A stretch of DNA of 12,739 nucleotides, from the NCBI GenBank assembly GCA_012516755.1, contig JAAYWE010000093.1:1-12739 (forward strand), given 5' to 3'. The translations under genes and the position numbers were made by a program. The notes beneath the pieces are model-generated. The model worked only from the letters and a program-made list of their open reading frames with translations, ran no database searches and had not been told where the DNA came from. Numbering within the stretch: the first letter of the stretch is position 1; each line of letters starts with the position of its first letter. The DNA comes from Treponema sp. Lineage in GTDB: Bacteria; Spirochaetota; Spirochaetia; Treponematales; Rectinemataceae. Of the stretch, positions 1 to 7,077 are shown one piece after another.

Positions 1-587
1 CCGAAGGTGGACATTCCGAATTGTCCTGTTTCGATAGGCTGAGCGATTCCTTTTACGCGTGGCTTCGCAAGAAATATGATTATGTGCCAGGTGCTGAACT
101 AGCTATCTCAGGCCAGGGCATTGCAAATATATTTGAATTTATATGCACAGAAGATCTAGCAATGAGTATCGTGGAAGGCGACTATGAGATTTCGCAAAAA
201 GCGCTGGAAAAGGGCCTCTCCGATACTGCTCGAAATATCCTTGATTTACCACGATTTGAGTGGCCGGCTCTTATTTCACAAAATGCCAGGTCTGATGCAT
301 TTTGCAGCTTGACAATGGAACTGTTCGTTCGGCTATATGCGCTCAAGGCTGCCAATCTCGTGTCCATCTTTTTGCCTGCTGGAGGAGTCTGGCTTGCAGG
401 CGGTATATCATCCAAAAATGAGGATTGGCTCATCGAAAAGTCAAGATTCATGCGATGGTTCGAGAGGAATTATGCCACCCATATTCGCGATATACTCTGT
501 AGAACTCCGGTTTTGATCGTGAAGAATTATGACATCTCTCTGATGGGTGCTGCCATAGCAGCGCTTCAATTCTCCACACATCACTAA
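1..587 (+). CDS. glk: Glucokinase (Glk family), C-terminal part, 5' end outside window
   Basis: This is the ATP-dependent kinase that phosphorylates glucose to glucose-6-phosphate in the cytoplasm, at the entry to glycolysis. The reading frame is open from the left edge (frame starts at base 3) and about 194 codons are visible, roughly the last 60% of a usual Glk. The first residues read EGGHSE, the glucose-binding EGGH motif of bacterial Glk. They are followed by AELAISGQG, matching the family's glutamate plus LSGPG segment, and WLAGGIS, the nucleotide-binding GGI loop. The stop is TAA at 585-587. That TAA runs into AGGA, which serves as ribosome binding site for the next gene 11 bp away, so the two are probably co-transcribed. 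A ROK-type sugar kinase is less likely, because the characteristic ROK cysteine cluster is not seen. The true start cannot be seen. Confidence 0.85.
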   Translation, partial: EGGHSELSCFDRLSDSFYAWLRKKYDYVPGAELAISGQGIANIFEFICTEDLAMSIVEGDYEISQKALEKGLSDTARNILDLPRFEWPALISQNARSDAFCSLTMELFVRLYALKAANLVSIFLPAGGVWLAGGISSKNEDWLIEKSRFMRWFERNYATHIRDILCRTPVLIVKNYDISLMGAAIAALQFSTHH

Positions 588-598
588 GGAAACTCTAG

Positions 599-2212
599 AT
601 GAAAGAACAGGATTTGCACATCGAGCTACTCGCTGACATGAAGAAAAAGAACATCGACATTGCCCTCACGCTGGATATTCTCAATCGCTATAATGCTGGC
701 CAATTCGATCACTATGAAAAGGTTATACCTTCGGGAGTGCCGCCTCTGGATGGTATCCATGTCATAGATATAAGGAACAGAAGCCCTAACAATATTCTTT
801 TCAAATATCCCAAGCAAGAATCCATTTTGAATCTAGAGCATAATGACATATTCCTCCATTCCGCATTTCCTGCTGGTAATAAAAATATCTTCGAAATAAG
901 GGAAATGGGAAGGGAAATGCTTTGCTTTACCGAGAATGCCCTCGAAGAGATAGGCAAACATCTTTTGCCAAAAACCGCCTATGGTGTTTTGAATGGTGGT
1001 TCTGCTACAAGTTATATCGACATCAAAAAGAATGGCTCTATAGATGAGTCTCTATTCGAAGCAGTAAGGCTGACTTTTGAAGATCTGGCAAAAGAGATAG
1101 AAAACAAACCAAAAGGATTGACTCCTGCTTATATCAACCCTGATGGCAGTGCTGGAGCAAGTTTTCTAGAGCTAAAAATGCGCTCTCGTCTTCTTATTGC
1201 AAAAGAACTTGGTCATGATAGATTGTCAAGAAAACCTGGAGCGCTTGCATCCTCTGCATATCAAAAACAACCTGATTTCTTGCCTCTTTTTCAGATGACA
1301 AGTGTGGGCAACCATGAAGAACTTCTCAGGGCTTATGAAGAAATGCGAGTCTCGCCATATCTAAGCGACCTTGCACACGTAGTTGGTCTAGAGCCCTGTG
1401 AATGGGTAAGCGGAATACAACCTCTAATAGCTGCATATACCCATTCGACCGAGGGGCTCCCAAAGCGCGTTTTTGATCGAGCTTATGGAAAGCATAATTC
1501 TTCTCTTGCGATTCCAGGTGGTCATGGTCAGAGTTTCATGATACTTGCCGACATATATCGAACTCTTCTAAAGCAAGGAATGCGCTATGCAATGCTCAGC
1601 AATGTGGACAATACAGGGGCTTATCTAGATCCAATAGAGCTTGCTATCCTGGCTATCTCAGGAAAACCCGCGGGTTTTGATTTTGCATTCAGAACACCTG
1701 TGGATGTTAAGGGCGGTATACTAATCCTTGCCCCCAACGGTTCAAGAAACGTAGTAGATATCGGGCCTGCAATAGGACTTGAGGAAGTAGAATACCTAGA
1801 AAAATCGGGTTCCGCCATCCTTTTCAACTGCGCTACAGGTATTTTTGATCTCGAATGGCTAGTCCCACATATAGAAGAGATCTCCAGAGCCCTCCCTATT
1901 CGCTTTTCTGACCAGAGCAAAGACGCAGGAAACTATTCGCAAGCAGAACAGGTTACCTGGGAAGTAGTCTCCCTTTTGCCAGATTTTATCGCTTTTGCAG
2001 TTCAAAAAGATAGGCGCTTTCTTGCCGCAAAGATGCTTATAGAGATGCTTCTCGCAAGTGGCTTTGGTATAGACAAACCTTCTATCGACCCAAGCCTAAA
2101 ACAGCTAGGAATGACTATGCATAATGGACAATCCTGGCTATTAGAAAATGTATATGGACTAACAAAAGTCAATGGCCGATGGTTGCCTCAGGAATCCGCC
2201 CTATGCATATAG
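599..2212 (+). CDS. UTP--glucose-1-phosphate uridylyltransferase (UDPGP family)
   Basis: A 537-residue protein of the eukaryote-like UDPGP family, expected to convert UTP plus glucose-1-phosphate to UDP-glucose and pyrophosphate in the cytosol. Visible family motifs are the glycine-rich nucleotide loop LNGGSATSY (131-139), GGHGQS (307-312), SNVDNTGAYLDP (334-345; sugar/UTP binding with the DN pair), KGG (371-373; candidate catalytic lysine region) and FNCATGIFDL (409-418). The loop departs from the common LNGGLGTS/LAGGxGTR forms, so the sugar could be another hexose-1-phosphate such as GlcNAc-1-P. I favour glucose because the gene directly follows glucokinase. The ATG at 599 is supported by TAAGGA at 585-590 with about 8 nt spacing. 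The last 44 bp overlap the 3' end of the convergent molybdoenzyme gene. No terminator is visible between them. Confidence 0.82.
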   Translation: MKEQDLHIELLADMKKKNIDIALTLDILNRYNAGQFDHYEKVIPSGVPPLDGIHVIDIRNRSPNNILFKYPKQESILNLEHNDIFLHSAFPAGNKNIFEIREMGREMLCFTENALEEIGKHLLPKTAYGVLNGGSATSYIDIKKNGSIDESLFEAVRLTFEDLAKEIENKPKGLTPAYINPDGSAGASFLELKMRSRLLIAKELGHDRLSRKPGALASSAYQKQPDFLPLFQMTSVGNHEELLRAYEEMRVSPYLSDLAHVVGLEPCEWVSGIQPLIAAYTHSTEGLPKRVFDRAYGKHNSSLAIPGGHGQSFMILADIYRTLLKQGMRYAMLSNVDNTGAYLDPIELAILAISGKPAGFDFAFRTPVDVKGGILILAPNGSRNVVDIGPAIGLEEVEYLEKSGSAILFNCATGIFDLEWLVPHIEEISRALPIRFSDQSKDAGNYSQAEQVTWEVVSLLPDFIAFAVQKDRRFLAAKMLIEMLLASGFGIDKPSIDPSLKQLGMTMHNGQSWLLENVYGLTKVNGRWLPQESALCI

Positions 2213-4367
2213 GTATCCCATGCATGATATTCGATATGCTCTCAAGTGTTCCTTCATCCGAGGTGAGCATATTGGGGTTTCCGCAAAGATCAACTTCATC
2301 GATAGGCATTGTCCAGATGCCTTCTTCGATCCATACAGTACCGGGCTGGACCCAGTCATCGGCTAGTGCTGAAGCCATAAGCGTCCCGTTTTTATTCCAA
2401 ACCTTGAGGATTTCGCCATCTTGAGCACCAATGGCGGACATATCCTTGGGGTTGATATGAATTTGAGCGCATTCGGATCGGTCTTCTTGGCCAATGCGCT
2501 GAGAATGGATGAAGTTCGATACTTTTGGCGTCAACAGCCGGAATTCTCTGAAAGATTCTTCTGTCGAGCCTTTCTTCATTAGACCTTGCCAATGCAAGGT
2601 CATATTCTGGTTCCATAAAGGACTTGCAAATTCTATTTTGCCACTGTTCGTTCCGATCGGACAATGCACAGGATCGGCAATAAAATCGTCCAGCCCACCT
2701 CGCAATAGGCCCTTCTTAAGAAAGATCCCCTCGATCCTAAAGGCTTCTATATCTGCAATTTCCGATTCAGCAAGAAATTGTTCTATCCATTGGGATTCAG
2801 TTCTCCCTTCTGTAAAGACAGATCCCAGACCAAAACGCTCAGATAACTGTGAAAAGATCCAATAATCCGAATGCGTGCCTGCTAATGCTCTACATATTTC
2901 CGGCTTATAGAGCACATAATTGCCTGCCCAAGGAATGCCAATATCTTCCTTTTCGAATCCATCCGAAACAGGCAGAACAATATCGCAATAGCGAGCTGAA
3001 GGGGTAAGAAATAGTTCATGACACACGGCAAATTCTACACTTTCAAAGGCCTTGATATTCTTTGTTACATTTGCGCCTTGATTAAGGAAGTTCCCCCCAG
3101 CAGAATATAAAGCCTTAATAGAGCCAAGCCCATAAGAAGATGGACTTAGCACAGCATCGGCCCATCGAAGTATAGGCACTGTCTTTGTGAACAACTCCGC
3201 TTCTATCCCTTGAGATTTATGGTTGTCCTCCCATAGGTGGGCCTCCTTAGTAAAGCCCTCTTTGATAAAAGCTCCCTTAGTCAAAGAGGAAGGCAATTCC
3301 TTTAGAGTCCCAACTTTGATTCCTGGAAGGCAGTTGTTTATCGATCCTGTCGATGCACCAAGCAGGCCACTATTGCGAGTAGCAAGCTGTATAGCCATAG
3401 TCAGCCGAAAAGCTTCTTCGCCATATGCTACCCTTTGAATGGAATAACCCGGAATAATCATGGCTGGCTTCTCATCCCAGAAGAAGGAGGCTAGTCTAAT
3501 GATCACGTTAGCATCGACACCACAGATAGAGCTTGCCCATAGAGGAGTCTTTTGGATTCCATCGATCTTCCCAAGCACATAATCTGCTAACGATTCGAAA
3601 CCAATCGAATATTTAGAGATAAATTCTGCATCGAATCGCGCATCTTGGAGCATTTCGAATAGCAGAGCATAGCCCAGGACGGCATCTGTACCCGGAATTA
3701 TGCCAATCCATTCGGCGTTTAGAATTCTTGCCGAAATACTCCGCCGTGGATCGATAGCGATGATGCGCGCTCCTCTCTTTTTTGCTTCAATCAAATAAGC
3801 AGGAAGTTCGGCGCCAAGTCTTGCCTCGAATGGATTTGAGCCCCACAGAACTATAAGATTGGAATATCTAATTGTCTCTGCATCAAATCCGCTATTCATC
3901 CTTGATGCGCCCAAAAGCCTCGAAAGCGCATATGTTGCCGCATTACATGAATAATTTCCTTTAACATTTACGCATCCGCCAATGGAGTTGAAAAATCGAC
4001 GAGCCAAAGTCTCGCTATTGTGCAGGGCTCCAGTCGAACCACTGCTGGCTATGCAGAGTACAGAACCAGGCCCGTCTTTGGCTCTGATATCAATAAGTCT
4101 TTGCACAATATACGATAAAGCTTCATCCCAGCCAATTTCTCTAAATTGGCCTGAGCCTCTTCGCCCTGTTCGCAGAAGAGGAGTCTTCAATCTTCTTGGC
4201 GACGCATGGTTTTTGTGAGCGCGAAAGCCCTTGCCGCAGGGCTTAATATATCGACCCGCAAGCGGATTGAGATGCATACCCCTTATATGGCCATCTTCAA
4301 CTTCGGCCAAAAGGGGACATGCATCTCCTCCACAATCTTTTCCACAGAAAAAAGGCAAGAGTGCCAT
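2169..4367 (-). CDS. Molybdopterin-dependent oxidoreductase (DMSO reductase family), cytoplasmic, orphan catalytic subunit
   Basis: A 732-residue protein with the domain order of the DMSO reductase/formate dehydrogenase superfamily. An N-terminal 4Fe-4S site uses C8, C12, C17 (CGKDCGGDAC) and C44 (KPCGKG). The MGD-binding core has WGSNPFEAR (175-183), IDPRRS (205-210) and IPGTDAVLG (224-232). The C-terminal molydop-binding domain covers about residues 600-720 (HINPKDMSAIGAQDGEILKVW). By position, the molybdenum ligand should fall in GNYSC, with S140 (or C141) as candidate, as in Ser-ligated family members. There is no Tat signal peptide, so it should be cytoplasmic. No iron-sulfur or membrane partner subunit, and no cofactor gene, lies nearby. 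It starts 14 bp after the lon stop codon, with no strong Shine-Dalgarno, suggesting translational dependence on lon. The substrate cannot be read from sequence. Confidence 0.85.
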   Translation of the reverse strand: MALLPFFCGKDCGGDACPLLAEVEDGHIRGMHLNPLAGRYIKPCGKGFRAHKNHASPRRLKTPLLRTGRRGSGQFREIGWDEALSYIVQRLIDIRAKDGPGSVLCIASSGSTGALHNSETLARRFFNSIGGCVNVKGNYSCNAATYALSRLLGASRMNSGFDAETIRYSNLIVLWGSNPFEARLGAELPAYLIEAKKRGARIIAIDPRRSISARILNAEWIGIIPGTDAVLGYALLFEMLQDARFDAEFISKYSIGFESLADYVLGKIDGIQKTPLWASSICGVDANVIIRLASFFWDEKPAMIIPGYSIQRVAYGEEAFRLTMAIQLATRNSGLLGASTGSINNCLPGIKVGTLKELPSSLTKGAFIKEGFTKEAHLWEDNHKSQGIEAELFTKTVPILRWADAVLSPSSYGLGSIKALYSAGGNFLNQGANVTKNIKAFESVEFAVCHELFLTPSARYCDIVLPVSDGFEKEDIGIPWAGNYVLYKPEICRALAGTHSDYWIFSQLSERFGLGSVFTEGRTESQWIEQFLAESEIADIEAFRIEGIFLKKGLLRGGLDDFIADPVHCPIGTNSGKIEFASPLWNQNMTLHWQGLMKKGSTEESFREFRLLTPKVSNFIHSQRIGQEDRSECAQIHINPKDMSAIGAQDGEILKVWNKNGTLMASALADDWVQPGTVWIEEGIWTMPIDEVDLCGNPNMLTSDEGTLESISNIMHGIPICIGRIPEATIGH

Positions 4368-4381
4368 GTTTTGTTATTCTA

Positions 4382-6730
4382 TCATGAGCCAAACACTATT
4401 TCGATCACTTCTTCCATTCGAGATACCGGATGAAATACAAGTCCTTTCTTGACATGTTCAGGGATTTCATCTAGGTCCTTCTCGTTTGCAGCCGGTATTA
4501 TTATTTCCCTTATTTTGTTGCGCTTTGCCGCAACTGTCTTTTCCCGCAATCCTCCAACAGGTAGAACTTGCCCGGTGAGGCTCAGCTCCCCAGTCATAGC
4601 TAATCTATCTCTTATTCGCTTGTTGATCACAAGCGAAAGAAGAGCTGTGGCCATGGTAATTCCCGCAGAAGGTCCATCCTTTGGAGTGGCTCCTTCTGGG
4701 ATATGGAGGTGTATCTGCCTTGATTCGAAGAATTCAGCCTGGATTCCATACTTCTGAGCGGCAATATTCCTTACATAAGTATAGGCTATTCCCGCCGATT
4801 CCTGCATAACAGGCCCCATCTGACCGGTCAGTTTGAATCCTTCCTTACCAGGGTTAGCTACGGCTTCAATGAGCAAAGTATCCCCTCCCAGGCTGGTCCA
4901 GGCCAATCCAATAGCCATGCCCGGCTTGCTGGCGCGCTTTAGCTCTTCGTCACGGAATATAGGTTTGCCCAGGTATTTTTCTACCGCATGCTTATCTATT
5001 TTAAATTCTTCTTCTTGTCTGTTCTCGATGACTATGCTCTTTGCGATTTTTCTATGTATTTTGTCGAGAGACTTTTCGAGATTCCGGACACCAGCCTCGC
5101 GCGCATAGCCATCTATGATTGCGAGCAGAGCACCTCTTGTGTACTTCACTTGATTCTTTCCTAGTCCATTTCTTTCAAGACTTCTAGGGATGAGAAAGTG
5201 CCGTGCAATCTCTATCTTCTCAACGTCTACATAGCCGGGAAGCTGAATCACTTCCATTCTATCGAGCAGGGGCCTGGGAATAGTGTCCAGAGTATTTGCT
5301 GTAACAATAAAGAAAATGTTCGAAATATCGAACGGCAGATCGAGATAATGATCCCTGAAACTAAAATTTTGCTCCGGATCGAGGACTTCTAGCAGGGCGC
5401 TGGATGGATCTCCTTGGTAGGAGATGCCCATTTTGTCTATCTCATCTATCATAAATACGGGATCTCGGCTTTTAGCGATCTTGAGACCTTGGATGATCTT
5501 ACCCGGCAAAGCCCCAACATAGGTTCTGCGGTGTCCTTTGATCTCAGCTTCGTCGCGCATTCCTCCCACAGAGAATCTAAAGAATTGCTTGCCTAGAGCA
5601 CGTGCTACAGACCTGCCAATGCTTGTCTTACCAACACCTGGCGGCCCAACAAGACATAGAATAGTCCCACGCGTATCTTTTTTGAGCTTGCGCACGGCTA
5701 GATATTCTATTATCCGATCCTTGACATCCTGTAGACCATAGTGGTCCTCTTCGAGTACTTTCTTTGCATGCTTGATATCGAAATCAGCAGTTATTGATGT
5801 ATTCCAGGGCAATGAACAGACAAGATCTAGCCAATTCCGAGTCACCATGTATTCACTGGAAGAAGGCTCCATGAGGTTGAATTTTTCCAGTTCCTGCTCG
5901 ACTATTTCCTTGATCTCGCCTTCAAACTGAAATGAATCGATCTTTTCTCTGAAGCGCTGATAGTCAGAACTTCTCGCATCCGGGGCCATTCCAAGTTCTT
6001 GTTTGATAGCCTTGAGCTCTTCCCGAAGAAAGTATTCTCGCTGGCTTTTTTCGATTTTTTCATTAATCTCAGCCTGGACTTTTTTTTGAATCCTAAATAG
6101 CTCTTTCTCTCTGTTGATATGAATAAGAACTTTTTCCATGCGCTCGCGGACATCTAGAGTTTCGAGGATGTCTTGCTGGTCTTTTTTCTCGATATTGAGT
6201 ATGCTGGTGATAAAATCGGCAATCTTACCTGGATTGTCGATATTGATCATGTTGAGGCGCATCTCTTCAGAGAAGAGAGGGTTATTTTCGCTAAGCTGCT
6301 TCATCTCACTTATGAGTGCTCGAGTTAAAGCCTTTACTTCATCGTTGTCATAATTCTCGTCGTCCAAATAACTGACTGCCGTAATTATCGGCGGCTCCTT
6401 AGAGATGAATTTCTTAATCTTGAAACGCTTGAAAGTCGATATGAAGATATTGATGCCACCGTCTGGAAGATTGATTTTTTTTATGATCTTTGCAGCAGTA
6501 CCAACATGAAATAAATTATCCGAGGACGGCTCGTCAGAATCGTCTTTTTGAAGCACAAGACCAATCATCCCATCAGCCGATATGGCCTGTTCCACAAGCT
6601 GAATGTCCGGCTCCTTGCCAACCATTATTGGCGTAAAGATGCCCGGGAATATTGGTTTTCCTATGAGCGTTATTACGGGCAGCTTACCAGGCAGAATTTG
6701 ATCTATTGGTATAAGCTCGCTTGCCGACAT
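4382..6730 (-). CDS. lon: ATP-dependent protease La (Lon)
   Basis: A 782-residue cytoplasmic AAA+ serine protease degrading misfolded and regulatory proteins. The N-terminal substrate domain (about 1-210) is followed by a coiled-coil-rich segment (about 205-290, including YFLREELKAIKQELG). The AAA+ module has Walker A GPPGVGKTS (362-370) and Walker B VFMIDEIDK (425-433). The protease domain carries the catalytic dyad S688 in PKDGPSAG and K731 in REKTVAAK. The length matches the usual 770-820. The start is set at the ATG of MSASELIPID because AGGTGG sits 6 nt upstream. The frame stays open a further 34 codons, but that extension reads like non-coding DNA and crosses the promoter-like region. 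The downstream molybdoenzyme follows after 14 bp on the same strand. Confidence 0.97.
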   Translation of the reverse strand: MSASELIPIDQILPGKLPVITLIGKPIFPGIFTPIMVGKEPDIQLVEQAISADGMIGLVLQKDDSDEPSSDNLFHVGTAAKIIKKINLPDGGINIFISTFKRFKIKKFISKEPPIITAVSYLDDENYDNDEVKALTRALISEMKQLSENNPLFSEEMRLNMINIDNPGKIADFITSILNIEKKDQQDILETLDVRERMEKVLIHINREKELFRIQKKVQAEINEKIEKSQREYFLREELKAIKQELGMAPDARSSDYQRFREKIDSFQFEGEIKEIVEQELEKFNLMEPSSSEYMVTRNWLDLVCSLPWNTSITADFDIKHAKKVLEEDHYGLQDVKDRIIEYLAVRKLKKDTRGTILCLVGPPGVGKTSIGRSVARALGKQFFRFSVGGMRDEAEIKGHRRTYVGALPGKIIQGLKIAKSRDPVFMIDEIDKMGISYQGDPSSALLEVLDPEQNFSFRDHYLDLPFDISNIFFIVTANTLDTIPRPLLDRMEVIQLPGYVDVEKIEIARHFLIPRSLERNGLGKNQVKYTRGALLAIIDGYAREAGVRNLEKSLDKIHRKIAKSIVIENRQEEEFKIDKHAVEKYLGKPIFRDEELKRASKPGMAIGLAWTSLGGDTLLIEAVANPGKEGFKLTGQMGPVMQESAGIAYTYVRNIAAQKYGIQAEFFESRQIHLHIPEGATPKDGPSAGITMATALLSLVINKRIRDRLAMTGELSLTGQVLPVGGLREKTVAAKRNKIREIIIPAANEKDLDEIPEHVKKGLVFHPVSRMEEVIEIVFGS

Positions 6731-6736
6731 ATTGTA

Positions 6737-6742
6737 CCACCT
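6737..6742 (-). promoter_or_regulatory. Ribosome binding site of lon (decides the start)
   Basis: On the minus strand this reads AGGTGG, 6 nt before the ATG ending at 6730. It favours the 782-aa form of Lon over the longer open frame that begins near 6832, which has no comparable site. Confidence 0.75.
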
Positions 6743-6748
6743 AATAGA

Positions 6749-6754
6749 ATTATA
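6749..6754 (-). promoter_or_regulatory. Possible -10 box of lon
   Basis: A perfect TATAAT lies on the minus strand just upstream of the lon ribosome binding site. No good -35 hexamer is found at 16-18 bp (the nearest is TGCAAA-like). A start about 7 nt downstream would leave a leader of only about 12 nt beginning at the Shine-Dalgarno, so another upstream promoter may be the real one. Confidence 0.3.
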
Positions 6755-6778
6755 ATGAAAATATATTAATGTTTGCAT

Positions 6779-6797
6779 TGCGGAATAAGAAACCGCA
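6779..6797. promoter_or_regulatory. Inverted repeat TGCGG-N9-CCGCA upstream of lon
   Basis: Two 5-bp arms (6779-6783 and 6793-6797) separated by 9 nt lie about 50-65 bp upstream of the lon start. The 9-nt spacer recalls the geometry of CIRCE heat-shock operators, but the arm sequence differs from CIRCE (TTAGCACTC), so this is only a candidate operator. Confidence 0.25.
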
Positions 6798-6827
6798 TTA
6801 CAAATGTACGGAAAAATAAGGCTATTC

Positions 6828-6853
6828 GGCAAGGATTCTGTGAATCCATTGCC
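6828..6853. repeat. Hairpin with 11-bp stem between lon and tRNA-Val
   Basis: GGCAAGGATTC (6828-6838), loop TGT, then GAATCC-A-TTGCC (6842-6853) form an 11-bp stem with one bulged A. No clear U-tract follows on the + strand. On the minus strand a T-rich stretch starts only about 10 nt further on. It lies in the divergent region and could insulate lon from transcription entering from the right; the role is not established. Confidence 0.4.
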
Positions 6854-6869
6854 TTTAAGGTCATTTTGC

Positions 6870-6899
6870 TTGACTCATCTGGCTGGCTCATGCTAGTGT
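6870..6899 (+). promoter_or_regulatory. Likely sigma70 promoter of tRNA-Val
   Basis: TTGACT (6870-6875), an 18-bp spacer and an extended -10 TGCTAGTGT (TG at 6891-6892, hexamer 6894-6899) point to a start near 6906, about 20 nt before the mature tRNA 5' end. The -10 hexamer is poor, partly compensated by the TG extension. Read-through from here could also express the integrase. Confidence 0.45.
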
Positions 6900-6924
6900 T
6901 CAGCCGCTATATGAATGGATTTTA

Positions 6925-6998
6925 GGGCGCTTGGCTCAGTTGGTCAGAGCGGCTGGTTTACACCCAGTAGGTCGGCGGTTCAAATCCGTCAGCGCCCA
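6925..6998 (+). tRNA. tRNA-Val, anticodon UAC
   Basis: A full cloverleaf can be drawn. The acceptor stem is GGGCGCT (6925-6931) with AGCGCCC (6991-6997). The D-arm is GCTC/GAGC. The anticodon arm is GCTGG with CCAGT and loop TTTACAC, giving anticodon TAC. The T-arm is GGCGG-TTCAAAT-CCGTC. The discriminator base A is at 6998 and CCA is not encoded. The gene is the apparent integration target of the element that begins just downstream; its 3' half is intact. Confidence 0.95.
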
Positions 6999-7035
6999 TA
7001 ATGAGTTACAGCATATTGCATCCTTAAAAATACCG

Positions 7036-7058
7036 TGGTACCAAGCAAAGTGGTACCA
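7036..7058. repeat. Tandem palindromes TGGTACCA forming a hairpin before the integrase
   Basis: Two identical 8-bp palindromes (7036-7043 and 7051-7058) lie 15 bp apart. Since each equals its own reverse complement, they act both as direct repeats and as the arms of a perfect stem-loop with 7-nt loop AGCAAAG. They sit between the tRNA end and the integrase ribosome binding site, where recombinase/excisionase binding sites or an integrase operator are expected. Confidence 0.55.
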
Positions 7059-7077
7059 AAAATGAGGAGGCGATAGC

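Noticed and set aside
2169..4367. Selenocysteine-containing formate dehydrogenase
   Set aside because: The frame has no in-frame TGA. The ligand position reads Tyr-Ser-Cys, closer to Ser-ligated DMSO-reductase-type enzymes.
6731..6832. 34-codon N-terminal extension of Lon
   Set aside because: The extension reads through a TATAAT and an AGGTGG site correctly placed for the inner ATG. The extra residues do not look like Lon, and the shorter protein has the normal length.
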